Assembly (NCBI GenBank): GCA_002338715.1
Contig: DDIR01000003.1
Span: 1-10,479 of the forward strand
DNA: 10,479 bases
Direction of reading: 5' to 3'
Origin: Phycisphaerales bacterium UBA1845
GTDB lineage: Bacteria; Planctomycetota; Phycisphaerae; UBA1845
Below are positions 1 through 6,841 of the stretch, piece by piece. The position numbers were made by a program, and so were the translations under genes. The notes beneath the pieces were generated by a model. That model saw nothing but the letters and a program-made list of their open reading frames with translations, was not told where the DNA came from and ran no database searches. Numbering within the stretch: position 1 is the first letter of the stretch; each line of letters begins with the position of its first letter.

Positions 1-2
1 CT

Positions 3-752
3 GGACAATCCTGCAACGAAGCCACCGGCGCCTGCGAATCGAGCAGTGGCGGCGGTGGTGGTGGAGCGCCCGCAGACGGTGACAACGACGGCGTGCCCGA
101 TGGCAGCGACCTCTGCGCCGACACGCCCACGGGTGAAACCGTGGACGACGACGGGTGCAGCGATTCGCAACTCGACGACGACGAAGACGGCGTCTTCAAT
201 GATGTCGATGTTTGTGCCGACACGCCGGCCAACGCGACGGTCAATGCATCCGGTTGCGCCGCATCGCAGCTTGATAGCGACAGCGACGGTGTGACCAACG
301 ATGTGGACCTCTGCCCGGGCACGACCGCCAACGACGCCGTCGATGGCGACGGTTGTTCGGATGCACAGCTTGATGATGGCAATCCCGACCCCGATCCTCA
401 GCCGGGCCCCGATGACGGCGGCGACGATGTCGACACCAATGGCCAAACACCCGACGACGGTATGGGCGATGGTGGCGGCGACGACGGCAACAACACCGAT
501 GATCCCGATAGCGATGGCGACGGCGTTCCCGACTCGATCGATGAGTGCGCTCAAACTCCTCCGGGATATCAGGTCAACTCGGTCGGCTGTGCGTTGGTCA
601 GCCCGGACCCGGACGATGGCGACAACGGCGAACAAGCCGGTTGTGCAAGCGGCGTCGGATGCGGAGCCGGTGGAGCGGCGACGATGATGCTGATGATGCT
701 GGGCTTCGGCGGATTGAAGTACGATCGCCGACGTCGGCGAAACGTTGCCTGA
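3..752 (+). CDS. Secreted thrombospondin type 3 repeat protein with C-terminal sorting-like tail, 5'-truncated by window edge
   Basis: The frame is open from the window edge, so the true start and any signal peptide lie outside; 249 residues are visible. Four Asp-rich repeats of about 34-36 residues follow the thrombospondin type 3 pattern, e.g. DGDNDGVPDGSDLCADTP and later DSDGDGVPDSIDECAQTP, each with a paired Cys and a closing GC. In known TSP3 proteins such Asp loops bind calcium, so this is probably an extracellular or cell-surface protein. Between repeats 3 and 4 lies a low-complexity Asp/Gly/Pro linker. The C-terminus has Cys214 and Cys220, a hydrophobic stretch (about 222-238, rich in Met/Leu), Lys239 and five consecutive Arg before NVA. 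That layout resembles tripartite C-terminal sorting signals and is also present in the next gene. A GTG at 93 would be an internal start and is unlikely. The precise biological role is unknown. Confidence 0.85.
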   Translation, partial: GQSCNEATGACESSSGGGGGGAPADGDNDGVPDGSDLCADTPTGETVDDDGCSDSQLDDDEDGVFNDVDVCADTPANATVNASGCAASQLDSDSDGVTNDVDLCPGTTANDAVDGDGCSDAQLDDGNPDPDPQPGPDDGGDDVDTNGQTPDDGMGDGGGDDGNNTDDPDSDGDGVPDSIDECAQTPPGYQVNSVGCALVSPDPDDGDNGEQAGCASGVGCGAGGAATMMLMMLGFGGLKYDRRRRRNVA

Positions 753-793
753 CCGGATCGGGCTTACAAGCCGTCAAAAAGCAAAGAAATTCA

Positions 794-834
794 AGCCACC
801 TGCAGTGCGTTTGTGACGCTGCAGGTGGCTTTTT
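794..834 (+). terminator. Rho-independent terminator of the TSP3 gene
   Basis: A perfect 12-bp stem, AGCCACCTGCAG (794-805) pairing with CTGCAGGTGGCT (819-830), with a 13-nt loop, runs directly into TTTTT (830-834). It lies 42 nt after the stop of the TSP3 gene and so separates it from the HAF gene, which must have its own promoter. Confidence 0.92.
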
Positions 835-995
835 GTTTACAAAAAGTAGTCACACGCCACTTCATGTCCCGAAACCGGCGATTCAGGTACACGCTACCGC
901 CGACCACGTCACTCCAATTCGCACGCGCGATTCGGGAGATAATTTTTCAGACTCTTCAAGGACTCCCACAAGGACTTGGTGGAAATCCACTTACC

Positions 996-1002
996 AAAGG
1001 AG
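996..1002 (+). promoter_or_regulatory. Ribosome binding site that fixes the HAF gene start
   Basis: AAAGGAG lies 5 nt before ATG at 1008. The in-frame open reading extends upstream to 813, into the preceding terminator, but only the ATG at 1008 has a Shine-Dalgarno sequence and is followed at once by a signal peptide. Confidence 0.8.
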
Positions 1003-1007
1003 CCAAC

Positions 1008-2447
1008 ATGTATCAAATCAACCAGCCAGGTATCACAAGGTGCTGTTTCAATCGTACCGCAAGATCTCTCATCGCCTTGGTTTTGGGCGTCGTTCTGGGT
1101 ACAGCGGCTACCGCGCACGGCGGCGCTGCTGCGACCTTCGAGAGTCTCACCAACCTTCGGCCCGATGGCGAAATCAGTCTGGGCGCCACCTTCGCCAGCG
1201 AAGCGACCGGTGTGTCTGCCGACGGATTGGTCGTCGTGGGGTTTGCGGCTTCTAAAAACTCACCGTCGTTCGACAACGAAGCTTTTCGCTGGACCGCGTC
1301 AAGCGACATGACTGCGCTGGGATTTCTTGGAAAGTCGAGCGGTGCGACTGCCAGTTTCGCCAATTCGCTTTCCGGCGATGGCTCGGTCGTGGTCGGAAAC
1401 GCAACGTCACCAAGCATCGGAACAGAATCATTTCGCTGGACTCAGTCTGACGGGATCGTCGGTATCGGAGTCTTGAATCAATTCGATCAAAGTGTGGCCT
1501 TGGACGCTTCTTTTCATGGAAACGTTGTGGTCGGCGAAAGTGGCGTCTATGGCGCCTCCTCCGAAGCCTATCGCTGGACACAAGCTGGCGGCATGGTCGG
1601 ACTGGGTGACCTTGACGGTGGAGAGACTTCATCCCGCGCGGAGGGCGTCTCCGCTGATGGCAGCGTCGTGGTGGGCCAGGGCACATCCAATGACGGCGTC
1701 GAAGCGTTTCGCTGGACGTCATCCGGGGGGATGGTCGGGCTCGGGGACCTGCCCGGTGGTGAGTTTCAAAGCACCGCCCACGGCGTGTCACATGACGGCA
1801 CCGTTGTGGTCGGTGAAAGCGAATCAGGCGGAGACTCCGATGACAGCGAAGAATCCTTTGGCGAGGCCTTCAAGTGGACGAACGCCGATGGAATCATGGG
1901 GCTGGGTGATCTTGATGGTGGAGAATTTGACAGCGTGGCCAATGCGGCATCCGCCCATGGGGTCGTGGTTGTCGGACGTGGAACGACGGAAGACGGTAGC
2001 ACAGCATTTCGCTACACCGAAGCCGACGGCATGCGATCCATTCAAGACATTTTGGTCAACGACTTCGGAACCGACCTGACGGATTGGAGATTGGCTGAAG
2101 CGAACGGGGTCTCGGGAGACGGCCGCACGATCGTTGGTCTGGCGTTTAATCCCGATGGCGTCAAGGTCGGGTTCGTCGCGACGATTCCGCTTCCCGAAGG
2201 TGTCAGTGAAGAAGCCCTCGGCGACGTCAACGATGGCGGCTCATCCACAGGTGGAGGAGGCGACAATGGCAATGGCGGTTCGGGCAACGGTGATTCTGGC
2301 GATGGGGGTGGCAACACCGGAGGGAACGGCGGGATGTCCATGCCCAGTGGTTGCGGTGTGGCGACGGTGACGTCCTCTCTGTTCATCGCCCTTGGACTTT
2401 GCGGAATCAAGGGGAACCGCCAACGCGTGAGAAACGCAGCTCTATGA
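1008..2447 (+). CDS. Exported HAF-repeat protein with C-terminal sorting-like tail
   Basis: 479 residues. Residues 1-40 form a signal peptide: basic start, hydrophobic LIALVLGVVLG at 21-31, small residues around TAHGGAA. Six repeats of about 46 residues follow. Each has F/Y-R/K-W/Y-T (at 93, 142, 188, 234, 288 and 333), then a GM-x-x-LGDL-type turn, and A-x-x-VS-x-DG-x-VVVG. This is the HAF extracellular repeat, which probably folds into a beta-propeller; ligand and role are unknown. Residues 409-447 are a Gly/Asp/Asn/Ser linker. The tail has SGCG (Cys449), a hydrophobic segment (450-466) and basic KGNRQRVR, matching the previous protein's tail. A GATAAT at 938-943 could be a -10 element, but no convincing -35 was seen. 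No T-rich terminator was seen after the stop; an imperfect inverted repeat (about 2508-2569) lies between this gene and the convergent rpsI terminator. Confidence 0.87.
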   Translation: MYQINQPGITRCCFNRTARSLIALVLGVVLGTAATAHGGAAATFESLTNLRPDGEISLGATFASEATGVSADGLVVVGFAASKNSPSFDNEAFRWTASSDMTALGFLGKSSGATASFANSLSGDGSVVVGNATSPSIGTESFRWTQSDGIVGIGVLNQFDQSVALDASFHGNVVVGESGVYGASSEAYRWTQAGGMVGLGDLDGGETSSRAEGVSADGSVVVGQGTSNDGVEAFRWTSSGGMVGLGDLPGGEFQSTAHGVSHDGTVVVGESESGGDSDDSEESFGEAFKWTNADGIMGLGDLDGGEFDSVANAASAHGVVVVGRGTTEDGSTAFRYTEADGMRSIQDILVNDFGTDLTDWRLAEANGVSGDGRTIVGLAFNPDGVKVGFVATIPLPEGVSEEALGDVNDGGSSTGGGGDNGNGGSGNGDSGDGGGNTGGNGGMSMPSGCGVATVTSSLFIALGLCGIKGNRQRVRNAAL

Positions 2448-2602
2448 GAGCCAGAATGGTCGGCTGACCTTTATGAACCGAATCAACACGAAACTCCAGC
2501 CCTGCAAATGATGATTCCTCTTGCGTCATGACCCCGCGTTATGCGTATGGGGAATTCATCATATTGGGGCACTGTCCAGCAGAAGCCTCGACGCCCCCAT
2601 GT

Positions 2603-2633
2603 AAAAACAAAAAAGCCCGCCAAATCGACGGGC
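2603..2633 (-). terminator. Rho-independent terminator of rplM-rpsI
   Basis: On the minus strand GCCCG (2633-2629) pairs with CGGGC (2619-2615) across a 9-nt loop. It is followed by TTTTTTGTTTTT (2614-2603). It lies about 80 nt beyond the rpsI stop, the expected place for the operon terminator. The stem is short but all G-C. Confidence 0.75.
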
Positions 2634-2716
2634 CTGATGTTTTGTTGATTCTCAGCGAGCCACGTCCTTCTGCGAAACGCTTTCGAATTCGCTGGATGAC
2701 TCGCTTCGACTCGCGT

Positions 2717-3235
2717 TTAACGCTTCGAGAACTGGAAGCTGCGGCGAGCGCCACGACGGCCGTACTTCTTACGCTCAACGCGACGACCATCACGCGTGAG
2801 GTATTTGGCGTCACGAAGAATCGCGCCGTATTCGCTGCTGGCTTCCTTGAGTGCACGGGCGATACCGAGCACGATGGCGCCGGCTTGTCCCGTGGTTCCG
2901 CCACCGCTGGTGTTCACAAACACGTCAACGCGCTTGCGGGTGTCGGTTGCATCGAGCGGTGCGACGATGGTGTGGCGATCGCGTTCGAGGCGGAAGTACT
3001 CATTCACCTCGCGACCGTTGACGACGAACTTGCCCGTGCCCTGCTTGATACGAACGCGGGCGATCGAACTTTTCCTTCGACCGGTTCCCCAGTGATAACC
3101 GCCAGCCTTGGGCTTGGGGGCCGTCCACTCATGGGTCAATGATGCAACGGTGGGTTTTTCCGTAACAGCCACTGCAACGGATTCGCCCGAGGACGCGGGT
3201 GCCTTATGAGGTGTCTGTGAATCAACCACGAACAT
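2717..3235 (-). CDS. rpsI: 30S ribosomal protein S9 with N-terminal extension
   Basis: S9 is a protein of the small-subunit head; its C-terminal tail reaches the P-site tRNA. The core is unmistakable: YHWGTGRRKSSIARV at about 47-61, the GGG-T-GQAGAI segment, the TRDGRRVERKKYGRRGARR block and the conserved end QFSKR. The protein is 172 residues against about 130 in E. coli; the excess is an N-terminal extension of about 46 residues rich in Ala, Val, Pro and Ser. The start chosen is the ATG at 3235, preceded by GGAG with a short 3-nt spacer. A TTG nine bases upstream (3244) would add three residues but lacks a ribosome binding site. It follows rplM after 72 nt, the usual bacterial pairing, and is probably co-transcribed with it. 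Confidence 0.96.
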   Translation of the reverse strand: MFVVDSQTPHKAPASSGESVAVAVTEKPTVASLTHEWTAPKPKAGGYHWGTGRRKSSIARVRIKQGTGKFVVNGREVNEYFRLERDRHTIVAPLDATDTRKRVDVFVNTSGGGTTGQAGAIVLGIARALKEASSEYGAILRDAKYLTRDGRRVERKKYGRRGARRSFQFSKR

Positions 3236-3307
3236 CTTCTCCAATCAAATTCAGTCCAACCCAGCCGCCGGGCAATCGTGCCACAAGCGTCTGCGTGCAA
3301 AACGTTT

Positions 3308-3751
3308 CTAGAACGCCCACTCTTTCGGCTGCTGCGCGGTGTGTGGATGCGTGGGCTCGGCGTAGATCTTCAGCTTGCCGAGCATCTGGCGACCGAGCGC
3401 ACTTTTCGGAAGCATCCGTTTCACGGCGAAACGCAGAATGCGGTCCGGATGATTTTCCATCACGTCCTCGCCGGCATCCGATTTGAATCCGCCGGGATGA
3501 TAGGTGTATCGATCGTAGTGCATCGCCGCCAGCTTGTTACCGGTCAGCTTCACCTTGTCGCAATTGGTCACGACGACGAAATCACCGGTATCAACGTGCG
3601 GTGTGTATGTGGGCTTGTGTTTGCCCATCAATACCGTTGCGATCTTAACCGCCAAGCGTCCCATCACCTGATCGGTGGCATCGACATGATGCCATTCCGG
3701 GTGGAAGGTCTCCTTGCGGGCCATATATGAAGGTGCGCGTCCCTTGGGCAT
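3308..3751 (-). CDS. rplM: 50S ribosomal protein L13
   Basis: L13 is an early-assembling protein of the large subunit. The 147-residue product (142 in E. coli) shows the family's marks: WHHVDATDQVMGRLAVKIA near residue 20, MGKHKPTYTPHVDTGDFVVV, then RMLPKSALGRQMLGKLKIY and the HPHTAQQP motif near the C-terminus. The ATG at 3751 gives the full ORF, with only a distant GGA upstream. An in-frame ATG at 3724 (MARKETF) is an alternative nine codons in, with AAGGGA upstream but at long spacing. It is the first gene of the rplM-rpsI operon. A promoter is visible about 60 nt upstream, and the leader holds a small GC-rich dyad around 3791-3804. Confidence 0.96.
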   Translation of the reverse strand: MPKGRAPSYMARKETFHPEWHHVDATDQVMGRLAVKIATVLMGKHKPTYTPHVDTGDFVVVTNCDKVKLTGNKLAAMHYDRYTYHPGGFKSDAGEDVMENHPDRILRFAVKRMLPKSALGRQMLGKLKIYAEPTHPHTAQQPKEWAF

Positions 3752-3810
3752 ATCTGCATCAATCCAAACAAAAACCTAAAACTAGATAATCCGCTCTCGC
3801 GGAGCCCCGC

Positions 3811-3838
3811 ATCGTACAAAACACCCGTTTTCCGTCAA
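3811..3838 (-). promoter_or_regulatory. Sigma70-type promoter for rplM-rpsI
   Basis: On the minus strand TTGACG (3838-3833; 5 of 6 consensus) and TACGAT (3816-3811; 4 of 6) are separated by 16 nt. Transcription would begin near 3804 and give a leader of about 50 nt before the rplM ATG. This is the best-matching promoter in the window. Confidence 0.65.
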
Positions 3839-3926
3839 GGGCAGCCGAGCGTTGGTTTCATCGGAAAACCGCCAACCGCCCGAACCGGATGGGGACAACC
3901 CCTGAACCACCAAACGCCAACCCCAT

Positions 3927-3943
3927 CGTTTCGCAGCGAAACG
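3927..3943 (+). repeat. Short inverted repeat (hairpin)
   Basis: CGTTTCG, loop CAG, CGAAACG: a perfect 7-bp stem. After a two-base bulge, flanking CCC and GGG could extend it. No T-tract follows, so it is not an obvious terminator. Confidence 0.5.
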
Positions 3944-4049
3944 GGGTCACCATCTTGTCGCCGATGGCTCTAACCTCTCGGTGGGCCGTATTTTATGAAT
4001 CTTTGCCCTCGCCGTCCGGTCGACTTTGGGCTAGGCTCTCGGGCGCGTC

Positions 4050-4071
4050 AGGTCGGGAGCCATCCCGACCT
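4050..4071 (+). repeat. Perfect 9-bp hairpin upstream of the STAS gene
   Basis: AGGTCGGGA (4050-4058), loop GCCA, TCCCGACCT (4063-4071). CTAGG at 4031-4035 could alternatively pair with CCTAG at 4069-4073, giving a competing outer stem. It ends 37 nt before the STAS start codon and could be part of the leader or a dispersed palindromic element. Confidence 0.6.
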
Positions 4072-4108
4072 AGAGTCAATGAATTCAAATCGTCCCAGGG
4101 ATCAAGCC

Positions 4109-4477
4109 ATGCCGCAACCTTCGCGCCTGCTCGTCGAACATGTCGAAGATGTCTCCGTCGTTACCTTCACGGAATCCTCGATCGTCAACACCCAGCAGAT
4201 CGACAGCATCCGCGAGGAACTGTTCCACATGGTCGACAAGAAAGCCTGCAAGCGCATGATCCTCGACATGACCAAGGTGCGCCAACTCAGCTCTGCCGCC
4301 CTCGGCGTTTTGATTCCCGTCAATGAGAACATCAAAAAGTTGAAAGGCACCCTGGTTCTCATGGGCGCCCAGCCGGAAGTCCTCAAAATCTTCAAGATCA
4401 CCCGCCTCGATAAGCTCTTCGTTTTCAAGGACTCCGAGAAGGCGGCGCTGAAGCATATGAAGGTCAAAAAAAGCTGA
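4109..4477 (+). CDS. STAS-domain protein, anti-anti-sigma factor-like
   Basis: 122 residues, the size of a single STAS domain. STAS anti-sigma antagonists bind partner-switching kinases or anti-sigma factors and are controlled by phosphorylation of one Ser. The core strand and helix are visible: RMILDMTKVRQLSSAALGVL at 49-68, then GTLVLMGAQPEVLKIFKIT at 80-98. Aligned to the SpoIIAA-type motif D-S-S-G-L-G, this protein reads S61-S62-A63-A64-L-G. The usual phosphoserine position is therefore kept as Ser62, while the preceding Asp and following Ser-Gly are replaced. The start at 4109 has AGGG at 4097-4100; an in-frame ATG at 4079 would add ten residues but has a poorer site. No kinase, phosphatase or sigma factor is adjacent, so the partner is unknown. 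The basic tail KHMKVKKS is not part of the fold. Confidence 0.88.
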   Translation: MPQPSRLLVEHVEDVSVVTFTESSIVNTQQIDSIREELFHMVDKKACKRMILDMTKVRQLSSAALGVLIPVNENIKKLKGTLVLMGAQPEVLKIFKITRLDKLFVFKDSEKAALKHMKVKKS

Positions 4478-4885
4478 TGCGTTTACGCAGACTATGTCGA
4501 TTATCCAAACCCGCGCACACGACCATCTCATCTCCAAAAATTTCAATTGAGAGTGCCACACTGTTGGCACGCTGCGCGCATTTGCAATTCGCCATGCGCA
4601 CCGCCCATCGTCGATAATTCAAGCAGACGAGAGATTGGTCGGTTCGTAGGATCATCGCCTTCGAACTCTCTACCGCCGCGATAACTTATTTCTATTGGTC
4701 TGCACGCCCACCCTGCGCGGTGAAGTTCCCGGCCCATCCCACGTCAACGCCCGACTCTGACCCTTGCGCGACGCTTGCTTGTGCGCGAATTCGTCTGAAT
4801 GGGCGCATAGAGATTCGGCAGACTGACGATTTTGTAAGCCACAATCCCGGAAGCTTTCGATCCGGGTCGCAAAAGCGTGTTGTCG

Positions 4886-4938
4886 CGTGGCCTGGCTGGT
4901 AAACCCCGACCTAGCCAGTCAGGCCGCGTTCTTTTTTT
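4886..4938 (+). terminator. Orphan Rho-independent terminator
   Basis: Positions 4886-4899 pair with 4915-4928 (14 bp, including two G-U pairs; core GGCCTGGCTGG against CCAGTCAGGCC). The loop is 15 nt. It is followed by TTC and seven T (4932-4938). It ends about 460 nt after the STAS stop codon. It could end a long STAS transcript or an unannotated small RNA. Confidence 0.82.
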
Positions 4939-5086
4939 ACCGACCGACTCATTCGGGACTGAACATGACCCCAGACCATATCTTCCGTACACCATGCAAC
5001 AATCTGAAACCAGACAAGTCGGCTGATTCCAATCTTGGCGGCTGATTGTAACCGCACTCCCAACCGCTCATGCGTTATGATTGCGC

Positions 5087-5121
5087 TGGCAGGAACAGGC
5101 GACCTGCCAAGGCGATTTTTT
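5087..5121 (+). promoter_or_regulatory. Leader hairpin followed by a T-run
   Basis: TGGCAGG (5087-5093) pairs with CCTGCCA (5103-5109). After a 6-nt gap comes TTTTTT (5116-5121), just before the AAAGGA ribosome binding site of the gene at 5140. The arrangement resembles a weak attenuator, but the gap between stem and T-run is larger than in a standard terminator. Confidence 0.35.
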
Positions 5122-5139
5122 GAAAAGGATGAGCCGGTT

Positions 5140-6210
5140 ATGGCGCGGGTGCGATGCCAGTGTGGTCAGGCGGTCAACGTCACAACGGAGCAAATCGGCA
5201 AAGTTCTCGCCTGCCCGCATTGCAAGAAACGCTTCAAGGTAACGGCTCCCCGTACGGCTGAAGCACAGGATACCAATCAGCGCGGATTCACTTTCATCGA
5301 AGACCGCGACTCGTCGCATGGATCGATGGCGAGGAGTAACCGAACGACAAGATGTGCAAGATGCAACGCATCCCTCAGCGACAATGCCGAAATCTGCGTG
5401 CACTGCGGCCACGTCAATGCGTCGCATGGACCATCGAAATCAACAATCCCGCAGGACTCAGAATCCGAGCCAAGAAAAAAGACTTCTCATGCCAGCGGCA
5501 TCGGAAGTTACCTGCGAAGTTGCGCCAAGAGCCTGCTGGTTATCACTGACATTGGCAATTTCATCACGATCATTCTCGTGATGATCCTCATGGCCATGAA
5601 CTCCGCCCTTACTATGCTCGGATTCTCATGCGTTCTCATTTTCCCAATGGTCATTCTCACCGGGATTCTCTCCGCATTCTTTTTCAACGTCGTGGTCAAT
5701 GCATCCAACGGCGACGATGATCTGCCCGAGATCGGACTGAGCGGTGACTGGTTCGACGACATTATCATTCCATTCGTCAAGTTTCTAACGACCTGCCTGA
5801 TCACCTTAGCCCCCCTGCAAATCTACCGGTCGATCGTTGGGGACAACGCGGTGACATCTGAAGGAGCGTTTGTGATGCTCGGTATCGGCGTGTTCCTTTG
5901 GCCGGTCATCATTCTGACCTTTGCAATCGGCGGACTGACGTGTTTGGTGCGTCCCGACCGCATGCTTGCGACCATATTTCGAACATTCGTTCCCTACGTA
6001 TTCACGTGCGCGGCGCTGGCCGGTGCGATTGGAATCTCATGGGGATTGAAGTCGGCACTGAAGCCCGTTGCGGCATCCATGGGCGGAAACGGTTGGGCGA
6101 TCATGACGATCCTCTCGGTCGTCGATGTGTATTGCATGGTCGTGGCGATGCAGTGCATCGGACTGTATTATCACCACTTCAAGGATCGGTTCGCGTGGAA
6201 CTGGGGATAG
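5140..6210 (+). CDS. Membrane protein with two N-terminal zinc ribbons, DUF4013-like
   Basis: 356 residues. Two different zinc-binding modules come first: C6-x-C8 with C25-x2-C28 (VRCQCGQ ... ACPHCKKRF), then C72-x2-C75 with C86-x2-C89-G. A hydrophilic, probably disordered linker (about 91-120) leads to a multi-pass domain with hydrophobic segments near 133-187, 208-228, 243-270, 284-300 and 318-342. The loop DDDLPEIGLSGDW and the end YHHFKDRFAWNWG resemble multi-pass proteins common in planctomycetes (DUF4013-like; recalled, not searched). The ribbons are probably cytoplasmic. No substrate or catalytic residue is apparent. The start at 5140 has AAAGGA 10 nt upstream and places the first Cys at residue 6; the open frame continues up to 5035 but lacks a better start. 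The next zinc-ribbon gene follows after 45 nt, so the two are probably one operon. Confidence 0.8.
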   Translation: MARVRCQCGQAVNVTTEQIGKVLACPHCKKRFKVTAPRTAEAQDTNQRGFTFIEDRDSSHGSMARSNRTTRCARCNASLSDNAEICVHCGHVNASHGPSKSTIPQDSESEPRKKTSHASGIGSYLRSCAKSLLVITDIGNFITIILVMILMAMNSALTMLGFSCVLIFPMVILTGILSAFFFNVVVNASNGDDDLPEIGLSGDWFDDIIIPFVKFLTTCLITLAPLQIYRSIVGDNAVTSEGAFVMLGIGVFLWPVIILTFAIGGLTCLVRPDRMLATIFRTFVPYVFTCAALAGAIGISWGLKSALKPVAASMGGNGWAIMTILSVVDVYCMVVAMQCIGLYYHHFKDRFAWNWG

Positions 6211-6255
6211 CGCACGCGGCACAATTGCGTTGGGTCGGTTGGGATCAGGGGCGCC

Positions 6256-6720
6256 ATGTATTCAAAGTACATCGGACGGGACTGGAGCGAGAAGTTGCCC
6301 CCCGTCTGCCCGAAATGCGAATACAACCTCACCGGCATTTCCAGCGAACAGTGCCCGGAATGCGGCAAGACCATCTATTGGCTCGACGTTCAAAGCAACG
6401 CCAGGAACGTCTACCACGCGCTGAATCAAACCGAGGACTACAACGACCTCGTCGATGTCGGTCCATATGTTGGCGCCGCGGGAACCTTCTTCGTCCTTGT
6501 CTTTTGGATAGCGCGGTGGGCTGACGGGCTGGGGCGTGTTATCGGCGTTGTCCTCGCGATGCTGACGATCGCCAGCGGCATGCAGATTCTCCGCAGCAAA
6601 CGGGTGCCGGCATGGGCCCGCGATGTCGTCGAAGTCGAGCCGAAATACATCAAAGCCGTCATCAACATTTCATTCGGACTTGCCCTGATCGCAATCGCGA
6701 TCTTTCTTCCCTCCCTCTGA
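6256..6720 (+). CDS. Small membrane protein with N-terminal zinc ribbon
   Basis: 154 residues. The N-terminus carries C18-x2-C21-x11-C33-x2-C36-G, reading CPKCEYNLTG then CPECG. This is the same ribbon that ends the five minus-strand proteins on the right, but here it comes first. Three membrane segments follow (about 72-88, 93-113 and 133-152), with an amphipathic charged loop at 113-131. AGGGG (6247-6251) lies 4 nt before the ATG. It sits 45 nt downstream of another zinc-ribbon membrane protein, probably in the same transcript. Function is not known; metal binding is inferred from the four Cys. Confidence 0.8.
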   Translation: MYSKYIGRDWSEKLPPVCPKCEYNLTGISSEQCPECGKTIYWLDVQSNARNVYHALNQTEDYNDLVDVGPYVGAAGTFFVLVFWIARWADGLGRVIGVVLAMLTIASGMQILRSKRVPAWARDVVEVEPKYIKAVINISFGLALIAIAIFLPSL

Positions 6721-6841
6721 CCGGCTGCCCCTCTGCCCCATTTGGATTCCTTTATCGGTTCCGCCGAAATTGGGGGTGATGCACCAGCAAGATCGGGGGC
6801 TTTCGCGACTCGCCCGTTGCGCGAAATGTATTGTAGGTTGG

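Larger units (their letters stand above)
3752..4108. other. Divergent intergenic region between rplM and the STAS gene
   Basis: About 357 nt with no supported gene. It holds the rplM promoter near 3811-3838 (minus strand) and two hairpins on the STAS side (3927-3943 and 4050-4071). Small open frames reach in from the right but have no ribosome binding site. No convincing plus-strand promoter was identified. Confidence 0.7.
4478..5139. other. Long gene-free stretch between the STAS and zinc-ribbon genes
   Basis: About 660 nt without a supported coding gene; the small open frames on both strands lack ribosome binding sites and recognisable products. It contains a 6-bp hairpin (GTGCCA 4553-4558 with TGGCAC 4565-4570), a run of small potential stems (4793-4866), a strong plus-strand terminator (4886-4938), a TATGAT (5076-5081) that may be a -10 element for the next gene, and a leader hairpin (5087-5109). 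The terminator has no obvious gene just upstream, so a small RNA or a long STAS 3' UTR is possible. Confidence 0.6.

Noticed and set aside
93..560. Repeated Asp-codon DNA as a CRISPR or satellite array
   Set aside because: The periodicity comes from TSP3 protein repeats and Asp/Gly codons. Repeat units vary at the DNA level and there are no spacers.
813..1007. Upstream extension of the HAF gene to 813
   Set aside because: It would start inside the terminator of the previous gene, has no ribosome binding site and would bury the signal peptide. The ATG at 1008 has AAAGGAG.
4085..4570. Minus-strand open frame of 161 codons opposite the STAS gene
   Set aside because: The plus-strand STAS domain is clear and has a ribosome binding site; this frame is its antisense shadow.
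4841..4870. tRNA T-arm-like TTCGATCC
   Set aside because: The stem CCCGGA/TCCGGG has a 9-nt loop instead of 7, and no acceptor, D or anticodon arms fit around it.
4720..4995. Small open frames on both strands in the long intergenic region
   Set aside because: They overlap the strong terminator, lack ribosome binding sites and give no recognisable protein.
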